DNA of 64,000 nt from positions 1 to 64,000 of the forward strand of contig NZ_JAHVHU010000001.1 of assembly GCF_019802045.1 (NCBI RefSeq), written 5' to 3'. The stretch is from Membranihabitans marinus. GTDB taxonomy: Bacteria > Bacteroidota > Bacteroidia > Chitinophagales > Saprospiraceae. A program made the position numbers and the translations under genes. Under the pieces are notes generated by a model. It saw only the letters and a program-made list of their open reading frames with translations, made no database searches and was not told the DNA's origin. This document shows positions 9,350 through 18,263 of the stretch, piece after piece (position 1 is the stretch's first letter; every line of letters begins with the position of its first letter).

Positions 9350-10372
9350 ATGAAAAATTTGATACTAATTTTAGGACTTCTTCTTCCTTTGACGGTTCTG
9401 ACACAAAATACAACCATAGAAGAGACTAATTTCCCTTATCCAGTTTCGAGAATTTATGGCACGGATGAACACAGTGCTTTCACAGACCTTATCCGGTTCA
9501 ACGATGTGTTTTATTGTTCCTTCCGAGTCGGGAGTGATCATGCCGGGGGCGAGGATGGAAAAGTACGTATTTTACGTTCTCAAAATGGGGAACAATGGGA
9601 GACCGTGGCGTTAGTAGATAAGCCGGGACTCGATTTACGAGACCCCAAACTATCCATTACGCCGGATGGACGAATTATGGTGATTATGGGAGGGTCTGTG
9701 TATGAAGGAAAGTCGAGATTGGATATGCGTCCGCAGGTTTCATTTTCAGATCGTGAAGGTGCATCATTTTCTTCCCCGATCGAAGTGCATATCGATCCTG
9801 AAAGTGGCCGGAAAAATAGTTGGATCTGGCGGGTGACCTGGAACAATGGTGTCGGTTATGGCACGAGAGTACAAATAAAAGACCATAGCCCCTGGCGTGT
9901 TTCTATAGATAAAACCAATGACGGTTCACATTTTCAAGAAATATCACAGTTGGAAGTTGATGGGAAGGCCAATGAATCGACCATCCGATTCGATGACCAG
10001 GATAATATGTATGTCATTGTGCGGCGTGAAGGCGATGATAAAGTGGGTGTGCTAGCGAAAAGCAGTCCGCCGTACAATAACTGGAAGTATCAAAAATTAG
10101 ATTTTCGACTTGGCGGGCCAAACTTTTTATGTTTGAACAAAGATAAATTGGTCGTGGGAACCCGCAAATATAAAGACGGGGTCAAGACACAAATTTTGGT
10201 GACTGATTTGGACGGGGATGTACGCAAAACTTTTGTGCTGCCCAGTGGTGGTGATACCAGCTATCCGGGGATGCTTATTTACAACGAAAAGCTTTGGATA
10301 TCTTATTATTCCAGTCATGAAGACGGGGCTAATATTTATTTGACTAAAATCCCACTGAAAGACTTGGATTAA
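9350..10372 (+). CDS. Exported beta-propeller protein, sialidase-superfamily-like
   Basis: 340 residues with a cleavable signal peptide (about residues 1-18, ending VLTQ). The body is a run of blade-like repeats: SRIYGTDEHSAFTDLIRF, then SQNGEQW and the blade pair DLRDPKLSITPDGRIMV. Asp-boxes are weaker than in the two upstream BNR proteins. This arrangement is common in Bacteroidota proteins labelled exo-alpha-sialidase, but no catalytic set can be confirmed. It is preceded by a 363-bp gap and so begins a new transcription unit. The next gene starts 56 bp downstream, and both are probably secreted enzymes for the same glycan. Confidence 0.65.
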   Translation: MKNLILILGLLLPLTVLTQNTTIEETNFPYPVSRIYGTDEHSAFTDLIRFNDVFYCSFRVGSDHAGGEDGKVRILRSQNGEQWETVALVDKPGLDLRDPKLSITPDGRIMVIMGGSVYEGKSRLDMRPQVSFSDREGASFSSPIEVHIDPESGRKNSWIWRVTWNNGVGYGTRVQIKDHSPWRVSIDKTNDGSHFQEISQLEVDGKANESTIRFDDQDNMYVIVRREGDDKVGVLAKSSPPYNNWKYQKLDFRLGGPNFLCLNKDKLVVGTRKYKDGVKTQILVTDLDGDVRKTFVLPSGGDTSYPGMLIYNEKLWISYYSSHEDGANIYLTKIPLKDLD

Positions 10373-10428
10373 AGAGGTTCAAATTTAAATGAGTTTGTTC
10401 ACCCGTTTAGGAAAAAATCAGATAATAT

Positions 10429-12675
10429 ATGAAACCTTTCTTTTTTTTCATATTCTCACTATTCGTGTTAGGTCTGATAACTACAATGTCGTTTAATAGA
10501 ACAGTTGTATTGCCACCGAACTTGGATTTTAAATTAGGTTCAAATCCTGCAGATTTGACAGGGCATTGGCAATTGTTTGTAGACGATTATCTGGTGGAGC
10601 GAAAGGTGAATGTAAAACGAATATATCATCCCTTTACAAAGCATCCGAACAATCCTTTGCTCGTGGCAGATAAGCCGTGGGAAGGGCGAACCAGTTATTT
10701 ATATGGGACCGTGTTGCCCAACGAAACCAATGATGGATATAAGATGTGGTACCACGCCTGGCTCGGTGAGTATACAAACCTATATGCCACAAGCCCAGAT
10801 GGATTGAATTGGGACAAACCAGAGTTAGGACTAGTAGAATTTCAAGGATCCACAGATAATAATCTATTTCTCCGCAGGACCAGGGAAGATCATATTCCCC
10901 AGGTGATTTATACCCCATGGGAAAGGGATTCGAGTCGAAGATATAAATTGATAAATTATGATTACGGAAAGACAGAACCGAACAATCTTGTCAGTGGTTT
11001 CTATGGTGCGTATTCAGCAGATGGCATTCATTGGAATGACACCCCAGTCAATCCGATTCTTAAAGATCCGGGCGATGTAGGTAATTTTGTTTGGGACCCA
11101 CATGAGAATCAATACATAGGATATCCTAAAGTTTTTGCACCCGTTCGTGGATTTAGAAGAAGGTGCGTCGGATATAGTTCGACGACTAATTTTGAAACAT
11201 GGCCCCAGGCAGAGTTGATCCTGGTACCTGATCGTGCGGATGACTTTTGGGTAGAAGAAGAATACCAGCGGACGGAATTTTATGGTTTGAGTGGTTTTGC
11301 TTACGAATCGGGGTATATCGGATTTCTTTGGATATTTCCGCTTACCGATGGGAAAAATGATGGTCCTATTTATTGTGAAATTGTTAGTAGTCGGGATGGA
11401 ATTAACTGGACCCGACAGGAAGTACAAGGAGGTCGCAGGGTTCCTATTTTACCGACAGGCGGGCCGGACGACTGGGATCGGGGTATGGTTTTCAGCACCA
11501 ATCATCCCTTGATAGAAGATGGGCACATAAAACTTTGGTATGGTGGATCTTCTGCCACGCATAGTGGTCGTACAGATAGTTCCAGATCAAGTATTGGATT
11601 AGCCACTCTGCGGAAGGACGGATTTGCTTCACTGCAAGCGGGCCAGGATGGGGGTGAGGTTATAACAAAAATTTTTGTTGGCGCTCAGGGCCAATTATTA
11701 ATCAATGCCAATGCGGAAGGTGGGTCGATTAGAGTGGAGTTGTTGGATGGATCCGGGACTGTCATTCCCGGCTACGAAAAGGAAAGATGTCAGGTGGTGA
11801 ATAAAGATGGACTTGATTTAGAAGTGCGGTGGGACGATCAAGATGGATTGCCTGATGATAAAGAAATACGATTCGCCTTTCATCTTAAAAATGCTGCTCT
11901 TTATTCTTTTATGGCCGGCAGTGAACTTCAGTTGATTGATCAGCCTGATTCGGATCGTATATTTTTGGACTTTGAGGAGGAATTTGAATCTAACGCTTTG
12001 TCAAAATCTTATCAATTGCATGGCAACGCTGCTCTTGTAAAAGATAGCTCAAGTAACCATATCAGCAACTCCATGGTGAAGTTGACACCAGATGTGAAAA
12101 CTGAGGTTGGGAGAATTGAAATCTTAAATACCAATAACTTAGGAACCTCCTTTACAATGGCTGCCAGAGTCAAGAATTTGGGAGGAGGTCATGCACGGAT
12201 CTTTAGTAATCATAGAGGAGTGGGAGAGTTTGTGACCGGCGAAGTCGTCCTTGATGTCGACCCACGTGGGGTAGCATTCCCTGGAATCCGGTTTGTTGTA
12301 AATGGACAAGCTGTATTTTCAGGGAAAGTGAATATTCACGATGAAGAGTGGCATCACCTCGCCGTTACCTACGACGAAGGGGAGGTGATCTTATATTTGG
12401 ATGGCAACATGGTAGGTTCCGGATTTATTCAATCCGGTTCAGTACCCTTACAAGCGGATAATGGCCATCGGTGGTATCTGGAAAATTCCACTGCCCCTTC
12501 GAAGGTTGGAATTCAACTTGGCAATAATGTTTTTTTGGGTGCGGATCGGAACAAACCGTTTTTTGCAAGGAGGAGGACGATACTGCCTTCTGCTTCCAAA
12601 GCGGCTTTGAATGGATGCATTGATGATGTTATAATTGCCAGAGAGGCTTTACTACCGGATCAGTTTATGAATTAG
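10429..12675 (+). CDS. Exported GH32/43-like five-bladed propeller protein with C-terminal LamG/concanavalin domain
   Basis: A 748-residue exported protein (signal residues 1-22). Residues about 45-400 form a propeller of the GH43/32 type: WQLFVDDYLVERK, then DKPWEGRTSYLYGTV and SPDGLNWDKPELGLV. Residues about 400-500 are a small beta domain (LINANAEGGSIRVELLDG) found also in its paralogue at 16682. The last 240 residues look like a laminin-G/concanavalin-like domain (WHHLAVTYDEGEVILYLDG), a usual carbohydrate- or protein-binding fold. I cannot name the catalytic acids with certainty, so the enzyme activity is unproven. It probably cuts or binds the glycan in the periplasm or on the surface. 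Confidence 0.7.
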   Translation: MKPFFFFIFSLFVLGLITTMSFNRTVVLPPNLDFKLGSNPADLTGHWQLFVDDYLVERKVNVKRIYHPFTKHPNNPLLVADKPWEGRTSYLYGTVLPNETNDGYKMWYHAWLGEYTNLYATSPDGLNWDKPELGLVEFQGSTDNNLFLRRTREDHIPQVIYTPWERDSSRRYKLINYDYGKTEPNNLVSGFYGAYSADGIHWNDTPVNPILKDPGDVGNFVWDPHENQYIGYPKVFAPVRGFRRRCVGYSSTTNFETWPQAELILVPDRADDFWVEEEYQRTEFYGLSGFAYESGYIGFLWIFPLTDGKNDGPIYCEIVSSRDGINWTRQEVQGGRRVPILPTGGPDDWDRGMVFSTNHPLIEDGHIKLWYGGSSATHSGRTDSSRSSIGLATLRKDGFASLQAGQDGGEVITKIFVGAQGQLLINANAEGGSIRVELLDGSGTVIPGYEKERCQVVNKDGLDLEVRWDDQDGLPDDKEIRFAFHLKNAALYSFMAGSELQLIDQPDSDRIFLDFEEEFESNALSKSYQLHGNAALVKDSSSNHISNSMVKLTPDVKTEVGRIEILNTNNLGTSFTMAARVKNLGGGHARIFSNHRGVGEFVTGEVVLDVDPRGVAFPGIRFVVNGQAVFSGKVNIHDEEWHHLAVTYDEGEVILYLDGNMVGSGFIQSGSVPLQADNGHRWYLENSTAPSKVGIQLGNNVFLGADRNKPFFARRRTILPSASKAALNGCIDDVIIAREALLPDQFMN

Positions 12676-12877
12676 CGGATGTTTATTAATTTGCCTTTTT
12701 GGGAATGCTCTGTATCCGATGGTCTGGAATTACAAATCCTGGCAACCTTATGAATGAAAATATTAGATAAAATTTATTACAAGATGCGGACTTGAATTCT
12801 TTCCTAATTTAAATGATTGGATGATCAATCAATGTCAATCAACGGTACATATTATACTTAAATATTTTATACGCTTC

Positions 12878-12889
12878 TACATTAAGTTT
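12878..12889 (+). promoter_or_regulatory. Shared upstream 12-mer, copy 2
   Basis: TACATTAAGTTT, identical to 9261-9272, lies 43 bp before the ATG of the amidohydrolase-aminotransferase fusion gene. The distance to the start differs from copy 1 (78 bp), so a shared promoter element is possible but not established. Confidence 0.3.
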
Positions 12890-12932
12890 CGAAAATAAAT
12901 GAGACATCCTTTTTCCTGAAAAATAAACAGCT

Positions 12933-15269
12933 ATGTATCAAGAACAATTGACTTCTACGGACAGGACGCTTGTAGCCAATGAAATCCTGGATTTTATCCC
13001 AGAGCGGATTTATGACATTCATGCTCATTTGTATGCTGCTCAACACTTTGATGTGCAGGCATTTCCATTCCTTCAGAATTCCTCTTTATTTGATCTCGCA
13101 GCCTACAGGAAAGCTATATCTCGCACTTTGGGAGACAGAACGATCGATGGCTTGTTTTTTGGCATGCCTCATAAAAGTGGCGATCGAGAATCTATAAATA
13201 AATGGATATCTGGCGAGGTCGAAAAATCTGAAAAAAGTAAAGCGTTAAAACTGGTTAGTCCCAAAGATTCAAGAGAAGAACTGTCCAAAGATCTGAAAAG
13301 CGGCCGGTTTTCCGGTATCAAAGTATACCACGTGTACGCTGACCGGGCCGATACCATGAATGCATCCATCACGGAATATGCGCCGGAATGGATGTGGGAA
13401 ATCCTCAATGAAACTGGTGGCATCATTATGTTACACATTGTTCGTCATTATGGCATAGCGGATGAAGACAATCAGAAGGCGCTTCGACGGCTTTCAAGAA
13501 CCTATCCGAACGTGAAGATTGTATTGGCACATATTGCGCGAAGTTTTAACTACCGGAATGCCAGAAAAGGATTGTCTGAAATGGCCGAGCTGGACAATGT
13601 GGTCGTGGATACCTCTGCGATATGTGAATCGGAGGCTTTTGCTACAGCAATAGAAGTTTTAGGCCCTGCCAGAATTTTGTGGGGATCTGATTATCCGGTT
13701 AGTGAACTTAGGGGACGGTGTGTGACAACCGGAGATAATATGTTTTGGTTACATCCTCATATATTAAAATCAGAACATCAGTCCCCAACCGGCGTAGATA
13801 TGACCTTGGTCGGTATCGAATCACTGGTTGCATTGAAGGAAGCTTGCGAAAATCATGGCTTAAATCGTTCAGATATTCAGGACATTTTTTACAACAACGC
13901 TTCGCAACTGTTAGATCTGGAGGATACTTCCAATAGTTCATCGGATACAGCTTCGGGATCCGAATTGTGGACGAAAGCACGGGAAGTCATCGCAGGGGGT
14001 ACCGCTTTGTTATCGAAACGGGCAGAAATGCATGATGTAGATACCTGGCCTACCTACTATTCCCGTTGTTCTGGATCCGAAGTATGGGATCTGGATGGCC
14101 AGCGATATGTGGATTTTCTGGGCGGGGTGGGATCCATACTGTTGGGTTACTCCGATCCGGATGTCAATGCGGCAGTGAAAAGACGGGTTGCTTTGGGGAG
14201 CTACTGTTCTCTGGTCAACCCCCAGGAGGTCGAGCTGGCTGTTAAACTGTTGGAATTGCATCCCTGGGCGAAGGAGGGGAAGGTACGTTTTGCACGGACG
14301 GGCGGTGAGGCGATGAGCGTCGCCATTCGTTGTGCACGAAGTTACACGGAAAAAAGCGGTGTGGCTTTTTGTGGATATCATGGTTGGCATGATTGGTATC
14401 TGGCTGCCAACCTGGGCGATGATGATGCGTTAGATGGTCATCTGTTGCCCGGACTGGAACCCAGTGGAGTACCCCGGGAACTGAAGGATACGTCTGTTCC
14501 ATTCCGATATAATGATATTGAATCTTTTGACGCAGCGATAGATAGATTATCCGGGAACATAGCAGCTATAGTCATGGAACCCATGCGCTCGCAGCATCCC
14601 GATCCGACATTTATCGAACACATTGTCCGCACCTGTCAGACAAGGGACATTGTTTTGATCGTCGATGAAATCACCAGTGGAATGCGCCATGGATTTCCGG
14701 GTGCACACCTGAATATAGGACTTCAACCCGATATTGCTGTTTACGCCAAAGCGATGAGCAACGGAATCCCTTTCGGAGCCATTATTGGAAAAAAGGAAGT
14801 CATGGACGAGTCCGAAAAAAGCTTTATTTCATCCAGCTATTGGACCGATGGAATAGGCACCGCTGCTGCACTGGCTGTGCTGGAAAAGGCGGAACGGTTG
14901 AATTTGCAAAAGCAGGTCTGGGATAAGGGCGTAGGTTTTCAAAATGAACTCAAGGCGATTGCAGATAAATACCCCGCATGTAAAATGGAAATCGCAGGAA
15001 TGCCACCCTCGCCGTCCATCGCGTTCCACCTGGGCGACCTTGCATTAAAAGTGAAAACGCTGTACATACAGAAAATGGTGGACCGAGGCTTTTTGGTATC
15101 CACCTATTTTTATCTGATGTGGACCCATACCCCGGATCACTTAGCGGCTGTATTAAAAGCGGTGGATGAGGTTTTTGCTGAAATTAATTCCCTGATAGAG
15201 AACGATCGTATACATGAAGCTTTGCCAGGAGGGGCAAAAAATAGGAGTGGTTTTTCACGACTTGCTTAA
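12933..15269 (+). CDS. Fusion of a TIM-barrel amidohydrolase and a GSA-type class III aminotransferase
   Basis: A 778-residue cytoplasmic protein with two complete enzyme domains. Residues about 20-330 are an amidohydrolase-2-type metal hydrolase or decarboxylase: HxH at H30/H32 (YDIHAHLYA), His in LHIVRHYG, His in VVLAHIARS, and Asp253 in LWGSDYP. After a Ser-rich linker (about 331-344), residues 345-778 are a PLP enzyme close to glutamate-1-semialdehyde aminomutase: YHGWHD at 482-487, Asp578 (IVDEITSG) and the PLP lysine K606 (VYAKAMSNG). All key residues of both halves are present, so both are probably active. One frame covers both with no stop, so the fusion is seen directly. It stands alone between the propeller gene and an AraC gene. 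Haem synthesis is unlikely to be its role. Processing of an amino-keto sugar or lactone derived from the glycan is inferred. Confidence 0.9.
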   Translation: MYQEQLTSTDRTLVANEILDFIPERIYDIHAHLYAAQHFDVQAFPFLQNSSLFDLAAYRKAISRTLGDRTIDGLFFGMPHKSGDRESINKWISGEVEKSEKSKALKLVSPKDSREELSKDLKSGRFSGIKVYHVYADRADTMNASITEYAPEWMWEILNETGGIIMLHIVRHYGIADEDNQKALRRLSRTYPNVKIVLAHIARSFNYRNARKGLSEMAELDNVVVDTSAICESEAFATAIEVLGPARILWGSDYPVSELRGRCVTTGDNMFWLHPHILKSEHQSPTGVDMTLVGIESLVALKEACENHGLNRSDIQDIFYNNASQLLDLEDTSNSSSDTASGSELWTKAREVIAGGTALLSKRAEMHDVDTWPTYYSRCSGSEVWDLDGQRYVDFLGGVGSILLGYSDPDVNAAVKRRVALGSYCSLVNPQEVELAVKLLELHPWAKEGKVRFARTGGEAMSVAIRCARSYTEKSGVAFCGYHGWHDWYLAANLGDDDALDGHLLPGLEPSGVPRELKDTSVPFRYNDIESFDAAIDRLSGNIAAIVMEPMRSQHPDPTFIEHIVRTCQTRDIVLIVDEITSGMRHGFPGAHLNIGLQPDIAVYAKAMSNGIPFGAIIGKKEVMDESEKSFISSSYWTDGIGTAAALAVLEKAERLNLQKQVWDKGVGFQNELKAIADKYPACKMEIAGMPPSPSIAFHLGDLALKVKTLYIQKMVDRGFLVSTYFYLMWTHTPDHLAAVLKAVDEVFAEINSLIENDRIHEALPGGAKNRSGFSRLA

Positions 15270-15732
15270 ACGTATTCTGACAGTGTGAAAAAATTCGATG
15301 AAATAAACCTTTTGCCACAGCGCAAGTTCGTATAAGTCCCTACCGCATCTGCTCGATCGAATTCCACTATGAGGAAGAATTTTATTTCTTCTACTCACCC
15401 TGGTTTGCAATAACCACTATCTTTCCCTAACTTGTCAGAAAGTATCAGTTTTGCCCGCAAAATTCATGGCTTTTGATTTATGCAGATGCAAGGCATCTAA
15501 TTCCGCAGGAATAGTATTCTATTTCAAGGAGTTAGTAACGCAGCAGATGTATGAATCAAAAGTCAAACGTCACCCAAAATTGGGCTATGAAATATATCCA
15601 ATTTTGGAATTTAAGCATTTGATGCACTGTATATTATGCATCATAACAGATTGACGTGGTGAATAAAGCGGGTTAGGATTGATTCGGAAAACATCTCTTT
15701 ATAAATTCATGAATTAACAGTATAAATCAGCA
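15270..15732. other. 463-bp intergenic region upstream of the AraC gene
   Basis: No convincing gene. A 67-codon frame at 15451-15654 has no recognisable family and odd composition, and I do not call it. A 10-bp inverted repeat (CCAAAATTGG at 15574-15583 and CCAATTTTGG at 15598-15607, 14-nt loop) could be a regulator site or part of a decayed repeat element. Confidence 0.4.
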
Positions 15733-16605
15733 ATGAACGCCGTTGAATTACATCTTCCGCAGGATTTTACCAAATCTTTTGTGGTATTTCGGGAAAAAGG
15801 GGCTTTCTTTCCGGCTCCCTGGCACTATCACGAGCACTATGAACTGGTACTGGTCAAGAAAAGTACCGGACGACGCATGGTGGGGGATCACATTGGTTAT
15901 TTTGATGAAGGCGACTTGGTGTTTATGGGGTCGATGTTGCCCCATGTCTGGGTGAACGACCCGGAATACTTCGAAGGTGAAGCCGATCAGGAAGCAGATG
16001 CCCTGGTGATTCATTTTACGAAGGATTTTCTAGGGGAAGGGACGATGAAAATGCCGGAAATGGAGAAGCTGAAAAAGGTTCTTAAATTATCACAACGAGG
16101 CATGGCGATCAAAGGGAAAGCCCGGGCGGAAATTGATCGTCTGATGACTGAAATGCCCGAAATGCCCGGTCTGCTCCGCATGTCCAATCTTTTTGCTGTG
16201 TTTCAAGAGTTAGCTCATGCGGAGGAGGTGGAGATTCTGGCCAGTCCTGCATTTGTTCAAAACTATGAATCGTTGGCATCGGACCGATTCAAATCAATTA
16301 TGGAGTACATTATGCAGAATTTTGATCAGAAAATCACCCTGGAACAGGTGTCTGGTGTGGCGAACATGAGCGTTACAGCATTTTCCAATTACTTTAAGGA
16401 TCAGTTTCGGATGACTTTTGTAGAATACCTCAACTCTGTACGGATTGGTCAGGTGTGTGTGTTGATGTCCGAAACGGACAAAAATATTTCCGAGATCGCT
16501 TACAATTGCGGCTTTAACAATCTGGCCAACTTCAACCGGCAGTTCAAAAAGCACAAAGGAATGACGCCGCGGCAATATCGAAAAAAGCTGGAGGCCGGGT
16601 TGTAA
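15733..16605 (+). CDS. AraC-family transcription regulator with N-terminal cupin sensor
   Basis: A 290-residue DNA-binding protein. The N-terminal about 150 residues form a cupin-type sugar sensor (WHYHEHYELVLVKKSTGRR and GDLVFMGSMLPHVW). The C-terminal 100 residues carry two AraC helix-turn-helix units (ITLEQVSGVANMSVTAFSNY and ISEIAYNCGFNNLANFNRQF), ending with the usual GMTPRQYRK. Such regulators sense a sugar in the cytoplasm and switch on nearby glycan genes. It lies in the centre of the glycan island, facing the same way as its likely targets on both sides. No HTCS or sigma/anti-sigma pair is seen in the window, so this is the best candidate local regulator. The target site is not identified. 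Confidence 0.93.
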   Translation: MNAVELHLPQDFTKSFVVFREKGAFFPAPWHYHEHYELVLVKKSTGRRMVGDHIGYFDEGDLVFMGSMLPHVWVNDPEYFEGEADQEADALVIHFTKDFLGEGTMKMPEMEKLKKVLKLSQRGMAIKGKARAEIDRLMTEMPEMPGLLRMSNLFAVFQELAHAEEVEILASPAFVQNYESLASDRFKSIMEYIMQNFDQKITLEQVSGVANMSVTAFSNYFKDQFRMTFVEYLNSVRIGQVCVLMSETDKNISEIAYNCGFNNLANFNRQFKKHKGMTPRQYRKKLEAGL

Positions 16606-16681
16606 TTATTTAGAATAGCTTTTTTATCTTACGCGGAAACAACATGTACACACATTCTTTCACAATTAAATCAAGCCCCAA

Positions 16682-18133
16682 ATGAATAGATTATACCCTG
16701 TTCTGCTTTTGCAGATTATTACCCTGCTGACAGTTACGGCGCAAGAGCCTTTACAGATCCAGGATGATCGGCAACTGTTTGTGGACCATTACCTCATTGA
16801 TGCTATGGATAATACTGAACTGCGCTTGCACCACCCGGTGCCTGAAGGCGCGGTACTCCATTTTGATAAACCGTGGGAAGGTCATTTCAGTGGTTACTCC
16901 ACGATTATTAAAGATGGTCCTTTGTTCAAAGCGTATTACAGGGGTGTGCGAGAGGCGGGAAGTGATGGGCGCGATGGTGAGACGACCTGCATCGCATTGT
17001 CTACCGATGGAATTCACTGGACGAAACCGGAACTGGGACTTTTCGAAGTGAATGGATCCAAGAAAAATAATATTGTCCTGGCTCATGCAGCGCCGGTGAC
17101 ACATAATTTCAGTCCCTTTATTGATCAAAATCCGGCGTGTAAACCGGAAGAAAAGTATAAAGGCGTGGGAGGAACCAGTAAAAGCGGTCTGATTGCATAT
17201 AGTTCACCCGACGGAATCCACTGGACCAAAATGCAAGAAGAACCCGTGTTTACAACGGGTGTTTTTGATTCTCAGAATGTAGTTTTTTGGTCCGAAAGTG
17301 AAAACCAATACGTCTGTTATTTTCGAACGTGGTCGGATGGAGGGTTCACAGAATACAAGGGATTTCGGACCGTCAGTCGAACAACTTCAAAAGATTTTAT
17401 CCATTGGACCGATCCGGTGAAGATGACCTTCGGAGGCACCCCACCGGAACATCTTTATACCCAACAGACCAGCCCGTATTATCGGGCGCCTCAAATTTAC
17501 CTCGCTATAGGTGCCCGGTTTATGCCCGGACGACAGGTGCTGTCCACGGCACAGGCGGAGGCATTGGATGTCAATCCCAAGTATTTCAAGGATTGCTCCG
17601 ATGCGTTTATTATGTCGACGCGAGGTGGCGATCGGTATGACCGGACCTTTATGGAATCCTACATCCGACCTGAAATTGGTCTTCAAAACTGGGTGTCCCG
17701 ATCCAATTATCCCGCGCTGAATGTGGTGGAGACCGGCGATACCGAGATGTCTTTGTATGTCAACGAAAACTATGCTCAGCCCACGGCACACCTGAAACGA
17801 TATTCGATGCGCATCGATGGCTTTGCCTCCCTTCATGCCGGGTATGGCAGTGGAACACTGGTGACCAAACCCCTGGTGTTTACCGGCAAGGAACTCGAGA
17901 TCAATTATTCGACATCAGCTGCCGGAAGTGTCCGTGTCGAAATTCAGGATGAGCAGGGGCAACCCATCCCGGGGTTTGGTCTGAGAGATTGCCAGGAGAT
18001 TATAGGAAATGAGTTGGATCGGGTCGTAACGTGGCAAGAGAATTCCAATGTTCAGGATCTGGCCGGCCGAACTGTCCGGTTAAAAATCCGATTAAAAGAT
18101 GCCGATTTATATGCCTTCAAATTCAATGAATAG
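16682..18133 (+). CDS. Exported GH32/43-like propeller protein, paralogue of the 10429 gene
   Basis: 483 residues with a signal peptide (about 1-20, ending TVTA). It shares domain order with residues 1-500 of the protein at 10429: RQLFVDHYLIDAMDNTEL, FDKPWEGHFSGYS, STDGIHWTKPELGLF, and the small C-terminal beta domain (SAAGSVRVEIQDEQGQPIPG). It lacks the LamG-like domain. Blade motifs SPDGIHWTK and TTSKDFIHWTDP are clear. The two proteins probably arose by duplication and then diverged in specificity or location. The function is predicted as glycoside hydrolase-like, but catalytic acids are not confirmed. It follows the AraC gene by 76 bp and precedes a BNR gene. Confidence 0.7.
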   Translation: MNRLYPVLLLQIITLLTVTAQEPLQIQDDRQLFVDHYLIDAMDNTELRLHHPVPEGAVLHFDKPWEGHFSGYSTIIKDGPLFKAYYRGVREAGSDGRDGETTCIALSTDGIHWTKPELGLFEVNGSKKNNIVLAHAAPVTHNFSPFIDQNPACKPEEKYKGVGGTSKSGLIAYSSPDGIHWTKMQEEPVFTTGVFDSQNVVFWSESENQYVCYFRTWSDGGFTEYKGFRTVSRTTSKDFIHWTDPVKMTFGGTPPEHLYTQQTSPYYRAPQIYLAIGARFMPGRQVLSTAQAEALDVNPKYFKDCSDAFIMSTRGGDRYDRTFMESYIRPEIGLQNWVSRSNYPALNVVETGDTEMSLYVNENYAQPTAHLKRYSMRIDGFASLHAGYGSGTLVTKPLVFTGKELEINYSTSAAGSVRVEIQDEQGQPIPGFGLRDCQEIIGNELDRVVTWQENSNVQDLAGRTVRLKIRLKDADLYAFKFNE

Positions 18134-18263
18134 AAAGAAGGCATCCGGATCAGGGACACATTGATTTTAATCTTGTAGAATCGTATTACTTTCTGGTGTA
18201 AAAGTAGAAGAAAGGGTTTGGACTTTGAATTATATTTATGCACGTATAAAAAATATAATAATT

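Noticed and set aside
12933-15269. hemL (haem synthesis) gene
   Set aside because: The aminotransferase half resembles GSA aminomutase, but fusion to an amidohydrolase and the glycan-island context argue against a haem role.
15451-15654. 67-codon ORF in the gap before the AraC gene
   Set aside because: No family, no conserved motif, Cys-rich odd composition; more likely chance in an AT-rich gap.
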